From NCBI GenBank assembly GCA_037102815.1, contig BTPP01000003.1, positions 5,332,001 through 5,396,000 of the forward strand: 64,000 bases of DNA, read 5' to 3'. This DNA comes from Neurospora intermedia. Taxonomy: Eukaryota; Ascomycota; Sordariomycetes; Sordariales; Sordariaceae. Both the position numbers and the translations under genes were made by a program. This document shows positions 1 through 12,039 of the stretch, one piece after another (within the stretch, counting starts at the first letter, position 1; every line of letters starts with the position of its first letter). A model generated the notes under the pieces. The model saw only the letters and a list, made by a program, of their open reading frames with translations, ran no database searches and was not told the DNA's origin.

Positions 1-657
1 TGGGCTCCAGCAGAGGTACGTAGTCGTCGGTACAAAACTTTTGGGGCGTTGGAACTAGTAGTGGTAGCGTGTAGCAGCACAGTTGCCAGGACGGCTCAGC
101 AGCAGCAGGGAACGTGGATTACGGTAGCCAAGCGGCAGCGGCAGCAGCAGTTGCAGCAGCCGAAGAGGAACCATACCACAGCAAGAACTCCTCCGGTCCA
201 GTCAGGGTAGAGTATCATGGATAGTAGAGGCACAAAGTGGATTAGTTGTGGAAGGGAAAGTTTCCCCACGTTCGGGTGGTGACTGCAGTGCTTGCTGCTG
301 CTCAGCGCACGGGGCAGCCAGCCTTTGTGAGGTTTCATCGTTCTCTGGCAGGTCACCTCAATTGACTGTGAGGAGGGGAGTTCGACTGCCCAGGCTGCTG
401 CTCCAGTCTTTCTGCAGACGGAGCCACCCACTGCCCGCTTCCAATTTCTCACAATGTTCGGGACGCATGCGCCCGCACACGCCCGCCCGCCGGCCACAAA
501 AAAAACAAAAGCCCACTCGGCAGCTCGGAGCAGACCAGTCAGAAGTTGCGCTGCCCACCGCGACTACTCCACAACGGAATGCCCACTGGAGAAAAAGTGT
601 GGCACGCCGGGACGCTAGCGAACCGAGTCCCAAGTCTCGCCAGTCGAAGTGGTGCAG

Positions 658-729
658 TGTACACAGTACACGGTACTTGCCAGCCCGGCCCTGTCGAAAC
701 CCGCTAGACTGAATGTACACAGTACACGG
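658..729. repeat. 16-bp exact direct repeat pair
   Basis: TGTACACAGTACACGG occurs at 658-673 and again, identical, at 714-729, 56 bp apart. Each copy contains an inverted core: TGTAC, then ACA, then GTACA. A duplicated partly palindromic site is compatible with a dimeric protein-binding site, but this is inference from symmetry only. No gene is recognised next to it. Confidence 0.7.
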
Positions 730-1320
730 AACGCCATTGTCCACTTTCAGTTCAGTCTTGTCGAGTTCAGTCATCCCGTCCTCTTCGGATGACTGACTGA
801 CTGTTCGCAGTTGACAATGGACATGGGGGCATGGAAATATCCGTATCAAAGTGAAACAGATGCCAAAGAAAGATTTGATAGTATAAGCGCTGACTACACT
901 TTGCTTGGAGCCTTGGACCGGGGTTCTTTCTTGTTGTATCCCTGAGGAGCGAACGAAGCCGTCAAGGGCCGCAAGGTGAGGTTGCTCGGCTTGGATCTCT
1001 GGCTGTGTGTGGGTTGAAGAGATTCCAGGGCCGGCTCCGGGATGCCGTTTTACCTGTGGGGGTTGCAGATGGATGGATTCCTTTCGGGCGTTGCATTCAA
1101 AAGACAGCGGCGACAACCGCAACAAGACAAGAAATGATGAGGATGATGAGGGCGAATGTGACGACAAGACCGTGTTGCTAGTGTAGTTACTACCTACATT
1201 ATAGAGGCAAGTTATAATTGCCCGAACTGTTCCCGAGCAGCACCCAAGCATCGATGTCGTTGTTCTCAAGAGACGTGCAATCAACAAGTGAAATCATCCC
1301 GTCGTCAATTCCCGTCTCCA

Positions 1321-1337
1321 CTCTAGCTACACTAGAG
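1321..1337. repeat. Short inverted repeat CTCTAG/CTAGAG
   Basis: The arms CTCTAG (1321-1326) and CTAGAG (1332-1337) are perfect reverse complements around the loop CTACA. The right half contains ACACTAGAGG, which recurs elsewhere in the first 12 kb (see the hairpin at 6751). Too short to be meaningful alone. Confidence 0.5.
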
Positions 1338-4300
1338 GCTACTATGTAGTAGTAGTGTGAGCCCCTCAGGGCCCCCTTCGGCTCCAGGTACGGCGGAGAC
1401 GGGGAATTGCTGTACAGGCCAGCCCGTCTCAGCCCGTGTCTACAGTATCAACATCGTCTACGGCAAAAGTCAAAAGTGAAATCGTAACCCGTTGTGTTGT
1501 TGCCCGCATAGTCCGCACTAACATCTGCCCATGTACTGTAGTCTGTTACATGCCCAGACTCGGTTCAGGCAAGGCAGACTGCAGCAAGTGGTATATCAAA
1601 TTGACGACGACGATGAGAGGGGGGGGGGGGATGAATATTCGGCCAGGCAAAGAGGGGTTGTACATATGTGTTGAACGCTTCCAGTATCCAATACGCCTCA
1701 ATGCGAGCCAAAGGGGGGCTGGACTTTCTTCCTAGGTGGCATTGAAGGCTCCTGACGTGATCATCTCAAGAGTAGGTATCAAGTCTCAAACAGCAACTCT
1801 TACTGTGCAGTTGTCTCTGTTTAGCTCTTGGCCTCCGACGCAACAGCCCTCTTGGGTTTAACTCCGTCAGCAAAGCGAGGAGTCGATGTCCCATCCCACG
1901 AGATTGCACACGCGGTAGTGGCCTCGGCTTCTTCCAGCGTGAACAGGGGAGTTAGTGTTGGTACGAGTATTTTGGTGGGGTTATGGCTCGCTTTTCCTTC
2001 CCTTTGTAAGAGACAATCACGGTCTTGATTCCCGTTACGGCTCCGGCTACATCTCCTCGAAACAACTAACAACCGAACTACACTAGAGTCAGCTAAACTA
2101 GAGTCGGTCGCCCGAACTCGCTGTGATATCGGCAGGACGAATTCAGAGAAAAACCCTCTTTGTCCTTTGTTAGCGGTAAATGAACTTGCCAAAAGACAAA
2201 GGCTTCGGCCATCGGCCCTTCGGCAGACTTGTCGGCCAAGAGTTATTCCCGCCCAAGAATTCAATATCCTGACGGTAAAGCGTTCATGCTCTTTTCTGTG
2301 TGTGAAAGGGCTGTTGTTAAACTTGTGGTGGTTCGTGGCCTTCTGGCTTCTCGCAACGCCTGGCCGCCGCCGCCTGTCTTGGTTCATCAGCAGCACCCGT
2401 CTCTTACTCGCCGTGTTTACGAGACAGCGACAGAATTCGGCCCTTTGCGCATGTCGTCCTCGTGTGGCAAAGATCCTGAAATTCTAGATCCTATAGTGTA
2501 TGTATGTAGAGTAGTGAGTAGAGTTCTGTGTATGTATGTATGTACACAGTTGCCATTCATTCTCCCACTTGTCGACTTTGGCAATCCGACCTGCTTGCTG
2601 GGTAGCATCGTGGTGGTCGGCCAGGTCCAGGTTGCCTGTTACATACGGCTCGACGGGGCGTTTTCCACGAGCCAAAGAGGCCCTGAATTTAAAGTTTTGA
2701 TCCCTGCGCACTCAACTGGCACTAGTCAAAATGCGCAGCAGCATCAGAATCCTCACTGAAACAACGCAGCACCTTTCTGTAGCAGTGCATGCGACGGGAG
2801 TCGGTGAGAGTGAGAGAGCTGTCTGGAAGCTGCACTCCTTTTTCGTTGATGAGAAGTAAAAGTCCAAAGCCATCGGCTCATACCGAATGACGTGGCGGAT
2901 TCACCGAGCGAAGGGCGTTTGTAGACTGTAGACGGGCAATTGTAGGCCCTTGTTTACATAGTGTAGATGTGAGGTAAAGAGATACCCAATGACATTGGAC
3001 TCAAAAAGGATCATGAACTGCTCCGTGAACGTGAAAGCGAGACCGTGTAACGAGATTGGTCGGTGCAAAAGTCGAGGCTATGTGACTCCACTCATTAGTC
3101 TAAACCGCTTCTGAACTAGTATGCGCAAGGGAGCTGACGAGGCCGGTGGGGACCTCAACCGAGCCATGCTTGCAGCCCTGTCACTAACAATTTAACCACC
3201 ATGCAACGGCAAAACCGCGCGACCGCGTAACCAACAACGATTTCCACGATTTTGTGGATGAATCCGCTTCCCCCTGGTCACGTCGAGTGCGTGGGTGATT
3301 TTGATGGTTTGTAATTATCTTGTGTCCGATTTGCTATTGAGGTGAATATGTTGACGGGGTTGATACCTCCGAGGTCTCGGCTCGGGTGATTAGAGCGGAC
3401 GGAATGTGACGCCTGGCAGCACCTTGAAAGGCCGAGATGGACATAAAGACCTTGAAAGATAGAGATCAGAAAAGCGTTCCTAGATCGACCAGCTGCCATC
3501 CAAACGAATCCGACGCCCAGAGCTTCGAGTCGGGTATTGTACCAGATCCGTGTCCGCCATATATCAGTTCTTGGTACGTACAAAACCTTATGGCGAAGGA
3601 CCCTGAAGTACGGTTCAGAACCGCATGACTGTCACACAAATAAATGTTGCCATGAAGGCAATGCCCGCATGATCCAGATCTGTCAGCCTGGTCAAGACTC
3701 GAGATCCAAAAAGGCAACTTGGCAGGTCCCTGCCACAAACCCCGACAAGGTCAAGCGTCTGATGTTCAATTTACGGCTTGGTGGTGAAGGAGGCGTCGAC
3801 ACCTGTTACTGGCGAGGTCAGGAGACATAGACATGAGCGGGGACGCACTGGATGGCCAGCAAGACCAGGCCAAGTACAGGAACTTTACGACGATGAACTG
3901 CAATGCGGCACAGAAAATGTAGACATCCCGCGCGCTTTCCCTTGACATGTCATATCGACACCTCTTCTGCCGCCTCATCGTTGATTGAGTTGAGTACCGA
4001 TATTTCTGAAGATCCATCATTTTCACTCAACTTGTCCTCATCAGCGGAACACCTTGGCTTCCACTGCATGTCGTCAAGCGAGGCTACTACTCTGCGATTC
4101 AATAACATTCAACTTATATCCATCCCGGCAGGGAATTCCTCAAAGGACGCGGCCGCTTTGAAACCACCCCACCCCACGCCTCTCACACACCACGGCACCA
4201 AAACCACCGTCACAGTGTCTCATCGTCAGATTTGGCAACCACATGGTTTTCCCACCCTGCCAACTTGACCCAGATTCACGACGAACGAACGAAAGTATGG

Positions 4301-6750
4301 TAAAAATAAGACTTGGGCAGACGGCCCTTCGGGCTGAGGAAGGAAGCGAGTACATGTGATCTCTTTCCCACTTTGTCTCAAGTGGCGCTCCTCATCTGGC
4401 TTGACATTTCGAGTAGTGTAGTGTCAGCATCTTTAACAACGTTTTTGTTGCGCAGACGGCCAGATTGGCCGAGAGACCGAGGGGGGTTTTGAGTTCCACT
4501 TCAGTGTGTGGTCTGACAGGGATTATCATATGCGATGCCTGTGAATAGGAGGTTGAGGTACCGGGTACTTCGGAGACCCAGGCAGCAGACGGAAGCACAT
4601 GTGCATCGAACTGCATGGCGACCCCCACTGAGAGATGGTGGATTCCATCGCTCCAGTCCCTTTTCCCCTGCCGCTGCCGCGAAACTTTACAGGCACTGAA
4701 CAGTCCAATTGGCAGGCGCAAATGCATCCACTTTCAGAGGCTGCAGGCACTGAAGCGCTGTAAAGGGCAACTCTAATGTACTTCAGTTCGTTCCTTCCAT
4801 CCACTTCCCTTGAACTAAAAGCCTTCTCTCCGACGCCGTTTTCTTCTTCGAGACTTGGACACCTCGCGCCGCGATACAGAGGCCAGTCCTCTTTTGTCAT
4901 GGCTCACTGTAAAACTCCCCATTCTTGGCTTGACCTTTCTCAATCTCGACAAGCCATTGGTGACGGGACTCGGATTCCACTATGAAATTGAGCCTCATCC
5001 AGGCTTCTGCGCGCGCGAGAGCCCGTCACGCACAATGGCACCTTCTCGTCTCCACCACATCAACTTGGTTACCAGGGGGCATGATGCACGATTCTAGAAC
5101 TCCTCTCTTGCTCAGCGATGACGAGCAAAGGCAGACACATATCAATCAAGAGCCTTACGGTACGAATATATGTAATTCCAAGGCTTGGCCGGGGGGGCAA
5201 CAGCGCCCAACATTCATGACCATTGGACAATGCCATCGAAATGGAGAGGCCAACAGAGGCCCACCAGACCCTTAACGATGGCATCAACAGTGCGAAAGCC
5301 AAGCCTTTGGTTCCTCCTCACTGCAGCGTTTGTTGCCAAGACGCTCTCGCGACGTCACAAAATCAAGATTACTGCATACGTGAGTGTTGACACTCGCTGT
5401 TCGCAAACTTGAAGAACATCGCCGCAGTCGCTATCCTCAAGTCCATAAAGTGTTATGGTCCGACGGTCTTACGGGGCTGTTGCCGACCAAGAGACTCCGT
5501 TAGTTGCCAATGCCGGCGGACACTCGGCCGCCAAGCGCCACCAGAAGCAACAAGAAACACTCCGGCTAGGAAGCTTAATGAAGTATACACAGTATGCAGT
5601 ACGCGTCATAGAAGGGCCAAATTGAAAGGGCCCAAGGCAGTGGAACAGTTGATCCTGAATATTGGATGCAAGTCATGATCATCCAGTGGCCAAAGCTGCC
5701 CTGAATGCCATCAATTGCCCTGATGTCTGGTCCCGGAGCGACGTTGCGGCGCAAACGTCCAACGCGGAGCTGAAGCCTCATCAAGGCCTCGTGAAGTCGA
5801 TCAACAGCATCCCCAAAAAGCCTGATGGGTCCGGTCCCGCGCCCATCCGCCAAGAGCTCTCTCTCTGCATGACATTATGGGCCACACCTCCATCATCAAG
5901 GGCAAGGCCTGGTCCTGAACCGGACTCCATCATGGCGGTTGGGAAGACGGAGGTGTTTACCTCTTTCCGCGCTCAGAGCCGCGCACCAAAAACACCATGG
6001 ACACAGCCTGCTCCTCCAAAACACGGATACTGTATGGAGTCCTTTTGTTCACACTCATCACTCTTGGGAGTCTCTGTCATAAACATTTCAATGACCCTAT
6101 CAAAGAGCCTATCAAACTTCCGCAAATACGCTATCGGGACAGAGAGGCTCACTAGCCTCAATTTCGTTCCTTCATTTCCCGATGCTGTGGATTTTTACGG
6201 AATCCCTCCCTTGCTTCCTCCTAGGTGCTGCGGAAGAGACAGGTAACATGCACTAAAAAAAAAGACCACTAATGCCCAGCTACGGTGCTACTGTTGGAGC
6301 GCTAAACCAGACCAACCAAGCGCTGCATTGCGCTATACTAGAGACAGTGAGACGGAAAGTACACTAGGTAGGGTTCGGTGTGAGATCCATCGTGCCTTGG
6401 TGTTCTCCGGAGCGAAGCCGCCCGTCGATGCGGCTCCCGTCAACACGGACGGACCTCGATTTGACAGGACCTAGGATCCGGAACCATCGTGCTGACGCTT
6501 GTCTCTCATGCATCTCGACAAAAACGATGGAGAATCACGTTGTTGCTCTCCCGGTCGAGACTTGATGATCGATGTCAGACAGACAAAAGACAAATCAAAT
6601 CGAGACCGACCGCCGCAACCGGCCCTGCCACAAGAGAATGACACGGAAGCTGCTGCCCCCCCTCGACGTGCAACCCGAAAATGTCCTGTGTTGTCAAAAA
6701 CCCAATCACAAAGCTGGTGGGTAATATCAGTTGAGAGAGCGATCTCGGAC

Positions 6751-6778
6751 TGACCTCTATACACTACACTAGAGGTCA
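6751..6778. repeat. Perfect 9-bp inverted repeat with 10-nt loop
   Basis: TGACCTCTA (6751-6759) and TAGAGGTCA (6770-6778) are exact reverse complements, separated by TACACTACAC. The arms could form a hairpin in RNA, or a half-site pair for a dimeric factor. It lies in gene-poor DNA and ends in the same CACTAGAGG core found at 1328-1338 and near 7497. Confidence 0.75.
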
Positions 6779-8259
6779 GGTAACCAACCGACCCGCTGGT
6801 CGCCAAGACAATTCAAGCTTCCGACGTACAGCTACACAGTCACAGTATGGTGCGCGGCGTTTCCCTGTCCATCCTTGAATCTCTGCCGAGATAGTACCGT
6901 ACTGCAGTATAGATAGAGATTGAAGATAGGTAAAAGGTCTCATCTGTGATGCCATCTGTCTGCGACCGGGCGGGCAATTCCCAGCTTTCATGCCAGCTTT
7001 GTGAACCCAAACTCTCATGCACAGGTGGGAAGACAAGCCAACCTACACATACTTGGGGAGACTCCGGCTTCGGAGATTTGAGTGAGGACAGACAGCAACG
7101 CTGTTGTGGTGTTGGTGGTGCTTCGTTCCGTCCCTTTTAGTCCTTCGCCTTTGATAGGTAGGTAGGTAGGGTCAATGGACGGGACAGATGTCGAATCGTC
7201 GAACGAACGGCTTGCTGGCTGGCTGGCTGAGGTGGCAGGTTGGCGTACTGTAAAATAGAATAGAATAGACACACCAGTCTGGCAGGCGGTGTGTTCCCCC
7301 GAACGAACGGGTGCGATGGAACGAACAAGAATGTGAAGAGACAAAGTAAGTCATCAGACGCCGTGGGAGGTAAAAGGGAATCAAAGTGCTCTATGCTCGC
7401 CATCCCACCTGTTCGTCCATCATCTTCATTCACGAAAGGTACTCACGAACAACTGAACCTGATTATTAGTTCGTTCGATCGTACTATAGTGCACACCACT
7501 AGAGGTACACATCCCGCGGCTGCGCAAGTCATATCCAGAAACGGATTGTAAAAGAGAAGTTAGAGGGGGGAAGGAATGGAAGGCTTCATTCACCTCAGCC
7601 GAGCACGCTAGCGATTCGGGCATTCAGGGTAGTGACGACTGACTTTGGGAGAGGGGGGTGACCACTGTCACTACACCAGCACCACCAGCAAGCACCACGC
7701 CGCGGCCCTCAGCGTCATCATCATCCTGTCTTTACTCAGTTCTCCCTCTCTCTGTTCACAGTCAGTTAGTTGCATCCTCTTTTCCTTCTTTTGAATTTTT
7801 GGAATTGCAAGCAAGCTGTTTGATTTACCCATTTTGCGTTTTTTTCCTGTCTTGCGCGGCATTTCGAGGAACAGACAAGCGACAAAAGCAGAAAGAAAGC
7901 AACGAAAGAGCGGCTGGTAAACTCTTCCTTCCTTCGGAAACCCTTGTGGGCATTCGAGACGGGCGCGGCCAAAAGACAGGCAGCAGTGAGCGGCCACCAC
8001 CAATTAGGGGATAAATTCGACGTGGGGGTTCATTGACATTCACCCACCCCAAGACCCAAGACCCAAATCCAAAGGCACACCACCCACCACTACCACCACC
8101 ACCCCCCGCAGCATGTGGTGGGTGGTGGTGGTGGTCGGTTGCGATGTCTGGTGGGACCGACAGGGGCGAGAGCACGGGTTGGGTTGTTGTTGGACGCGGG
8201 GGGACGACAGGCTTGTTGTGAGGAGGGTTGGTTGGTTGGTCGACAGGGGCTGGCTGCTG

Positions 8260-8680
8260 CTGGGGGGTTGGATGGATGGATGGATGGGTGGTTCCGTTGG
8301 TTTTGAAGAACTAAAACGGCAAGCAAGGCAAGGTCAAGGTCAAGGTCGTCGTCGTCGTCTTCTTCTGCAATGGCTGGATCCTGGATCCCTCCTCCTCCTC
8401 CTCCTCATCCTCCTTCGATAAACGGTCTCTCGCTCGGTCTTGATGATGCGACGAAGGCAAAATGCTGAAAGAGGTTGGCTGTGTTTTTTTGTGTATGAGC
8501 TGCAGCCGGAGCCGAAGCTGGGGTTTCTCGGTCAAATTTCCCAAAGATCCGGGCCGATGATCATCAATCAACCTGTGCTGGGAAACAGGTTCGTTCCGTT
8601 GCTGGGCTCAATGTTGTAGTGGTAGTTGTTGTTGTTGTTGTTGCTGGATGAATGGATGGATGGATGGATGGTGGCTCGCG
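8260..8680. repeat. Cluster of microsatellites
   Basis: Within about 420 bp there are several simple repeats: TTGG repeats near 8228, GGAT repeats near 8269-8286, three AAGGTC units followed by GTC units near 8332-8360, CTC repeats near 8392-8405, a GTT run near 8622-8643, and GGAT repeats near 8650-8671. Frames crossing it encode only low-complexity peptides. This clustering is typical of intergenic DNA or an untranslated leader in this kind of fungus. Confidence 0.8.
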
Positions 8681-11600
8681 ACTGTTCTGACCTGTCTCTG
8701 CTTGGCCTTTCTCCTTGATGCTGTGGTTGTTGTTTGGATGTCGTTTTCATTTTTTTTTCCCCCCTTCAGTCCTCCTCGTTCCCAAGTGAGACCCCTAACC
8801 CTGATCTTGAACCTTCATTTTCCTATCCCATGCTTTTGCTGGCTCCATGTGTTGTTGTTCATTGAATGATTCATGTTTCCTGATTGAGTTGGTGAAGTCG
8901 AAAGTGTTGCTGGAACCATTGAGACTTTGTTGTCTGTCCATCTCCAAGACCAAGAGGGAATCAGCGAGCTTTATAACTAATGGCAACTTGGCTTACTTCC
9001 TTTCTTCTCTTGTTCAAAAAGGAAAGTACCAACACACACGTCCATCGTTTGCTGGCATCGCAATTTTGTTTGGTTCGTCAAAAGAGATAGAAGATAGGAT
9101 GCGATTTCCCTTATCTCTTGGTGGCCACAGGACCATCTATCAAACACAATCGCAAGCGTACGCTGAATCTGGAATGGCTGTCCACCATTCACAGCGTGCC
9201 GATCAGCGCATGACCACCTGGACGCAGGGACGTTTGGCAGTTCATAACCATTCAGATTTGACGAAACACTATCTGCAATTCCTTTTTTCTATCTCCAGGG
9301 ATTCTTACATACACCTGTCCCTTGAGGTTTACAGCAGCGAGCGATATCAATCTTATCTATCTATCTATCTTGATACAAAGAGGGTATGTTACTCGCTACC
9401 ATAGTTGTCAACGCTCAGTGGACGTCTCCGAGAACAAAGCGGGAATGGTGAAGAGTCTCTTTCTATGATGGGCCGTTCCACCTGCTATTTTGAGATCTAG
9501 CATACAGCCAAAGTGATGCTTGGACTGCCTTGGTTACCTTGGGGCTCGACGAGAAGTTTCAACGAGAGTGCAACTTCCGCGGTCCTTGAAAGCATGAGCA
9601 CGCGTATTGTTCTACACGTGTAGGGAGAACGCAGCTTCACTGGCAACAATACCTTATCATCATCTGATGCTTCTAGTCCTTTTTCTGTCTCCATGGCTTG
9701 TTCTTGGGGGACAACTACGCCCAGAGCCTGTGTTTTCATCAAGGGACTTGGTATTTACATTCTGACAACTACCTATTCTTCAAAGTCCATGGAGTTCAGT
9801 ATATACTGTACGTACAGGCCCAATACATGGTCCAAAGAGGTACTTACCTTGATTACTACCTACTTACCCATGTGCACGAAGGGTCCTTCCTTTCTTCCTT
9901 CCTTGACGTTCGTTCGCCATGGAAACCGGAAGGAACAAAGGCAAGGTGCAGTAGCTTTAGCAAGCAAGCAGCGCTAGAAGACATTCACCTCGATAATATC
10001 AAAGTCCATGACCTTGGCACAGAACAGTAAACCAATTGTGATCCGGCAGGACTTCGTTCTTCTTCGTATATAACAACCGAAGATGAGTGATATCTTTCCA
10101 TAACATTTCCTCTTTTTAGGTTCCTGGCAATGGTCGCCACCTAAGAATAGACGGGATAAATGGATCATAAACATCTATCAGTGGAAGACTGAGAAACTGG
10201 AATCACGCAGTCGAAATGCTTGACGATATCTTCCACTTTGACACAAGACGGATGCCAATATCAGTTGGCCCCCGTCTGTAAGGCAAGGCGAGCATGGAAA
10301 TATGGCACGACAGGAAAGGTAGGTACGTCTTACACGCAGGAGGCAGGCAGCAAGCACCGAGCCAGAGAGAGGCAGCAGCATATGAATTTGGCAGGTGCTG
10401 TACGGTTCTTGCCATATTGAGATATAAGCAAGCAAGCAAGCATCCATATCGCCGGTGACGTTAACTCAATCGGACAGGGCTGGCTATATCACTCAGTCTT
10501 ACTCCGTACTGAAGACGGGATATCTCCTCCTCTTATCGCATGCGTTGTTGTATTCGGAAGTTCAAATTCCTGGCGGACGATTGCGTGATCAAAGGCTATT
10601 ATGACCACAAAACACGCCTCACACTTTAGAACAGGGATCGTCTAACTGTTATCCTACATACAAGGAGTGACATGAACACAGATACTAAAGGTTTGGCTGG
10701 CTACCCTCTTTGGACTCATTCGTTTGTGTCTTTCTCCTTCTCGAAGGGCCGTTTGCGATCTCTATAAGTCTGGAGACATGGTACGAGAACTCACGAGATG
10801 ATCACGTTGTCGACACACACACATGAGGTGACTCGATAACTTCCACTTCTGGCGAACGTGGGCATTGGTTTCAGTCAGTGTCCTAGGTAACAAAGAGGAT
10901 CAGAAGACACATGCACACCTCAAGCCATGTCGACGACACATTCCAGTCCCGCAGTTGGGTGATTCCGTCGGCGCTCACGAACTGTTGACCTGACCGGTCA
11001 TCGATAATCTCCAAGTCCTCAGCCCGATTTTTTACTCGGATACCTATATAAAGATCAACGAATTAGAAAAAAACGGCGTTACCCACCGAGAACCAAGAGA
11101 TACAAGAGGCAGCTTACCGAAATCTATTCAAAATGCTGTCCGTCTGAATGAGAACATCCAGACACTCGAGGATTCACCTAAAGATGAAAAGAAGTCCACC
11201 CCGCTAGTAGTATAGACTACCATACACCATACACTGTACACTCTCGAGACACTCACTTGTCAACCCCGATATCCACAACCCCCCCCAAATCCATCGCTGA
11301 TCCTCACGTACTGCGTACTGTACACCATCAGCTTCTAGATCTTCCGACCTACATACCTCTAGTGTAGACCATGGTACCTGATACACTTGATCTGGTGGCG
11401 CGAAACGAAGAATCCACATCGGGTGTTTAAAAAACGGAGCAGCTCCGACGGAAATATTCTCTGGTTGTCTGGATCTCCGATGGAGACCGACACTCAGCTA
11501 CTGCGTACACTAGAAGAGATTCCAAGTTCGGCAGGCAAGTGGCGCAGACTGATGGGCGTTTTCGCGATATCCACCACGATGACGGTTGTTCCCCGCTTGT

Positions 11601-12039
11601 TCCTGTTGATCAATGGATACCTTTACCGTGACTCGCATGACATGTATGGATACCTACCTCTCCCGTAGGCAGTACATAGTGTAGCGCCGAGTTGGTGGCT
11701 GGAGAAGTGCATACTCGAAGAGAAGATAGAGAGACGACAGTAAGTAGGAATAGGTAACTGCCAGAGGGGACTGATGTCGGATATAGCGACAACAACAACT
11801 TACATCGTCATATTGAAAAAGAAAAAAGGTCAGGTAGTCTTTGCTTTACCGCGAGCGTCAGACATAGGTAGGAAGATGAACAGTGAATAGATCTTGAAGA
11901 GATATCAAGTAGACAGACAACCAACTATACAAGCCTCTGCGAACTCCAGAATGCAAAAGAAGCCACGCAACCGATCCCGAAATCATCGGCTCCTTTAAAC
12001 AACCAACCCTCCTTTGTAGCCCATTCAAGTCCAGCCCTA

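Larger units (their letters stand above)
1..12039. other. Long region without a recognisable gene
   Basis: About 12 kb with no ORF that I can assign to a family. Open frames here are short, often lack an ATG, and overlap each other on both strands. The longest is a minus-strand frame at 358-1251 from its first ATG (about 297 codons), with no recognisable domain. Visible content: CAG-rich DNA near 95-170, a 16-bp direct repeat at 658 and 714, short inverted repeats at 1321-1337 and 6751-6778, and GTAT repeats near 2520. There is also a microsatellite cluster at about 8260-8680 and an ATCT run near 9355. The right end must contain the 3' UTR of smc5. I infer intergenic or regulatory DNA, possibly with non-coding transcripts. 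Confidence 0.6.

Noticed and set aside
358-1287. 309-codon minus-strand frame
   Set aside because: It opens with TTG (first ATG at 1251), shows no recognisable domain, and lies in DNA with overlapping frames on the other strand. Kept only as a remark because of its length.
3903-4268. 121-codon ATG frame on the plus strand
   Set aside because: Starts with ATG and is Ser/Thr-rich, but has no domain and no neighbouring exons. Too weak to call.
5575-6246. Overlapping frames on both strands (minus 5575-5853, plus 5662-6246)
   Set aside because: The plus frame lacks an early ATG, the two compete for the same bases, and neither has a domain or splice support.
8847-9404. 185-codon ATG frame on the plus strand
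   Set aside because: The composition is unlike the supported genes, it directly follows microsatellite DNA, and no domain is recognised.
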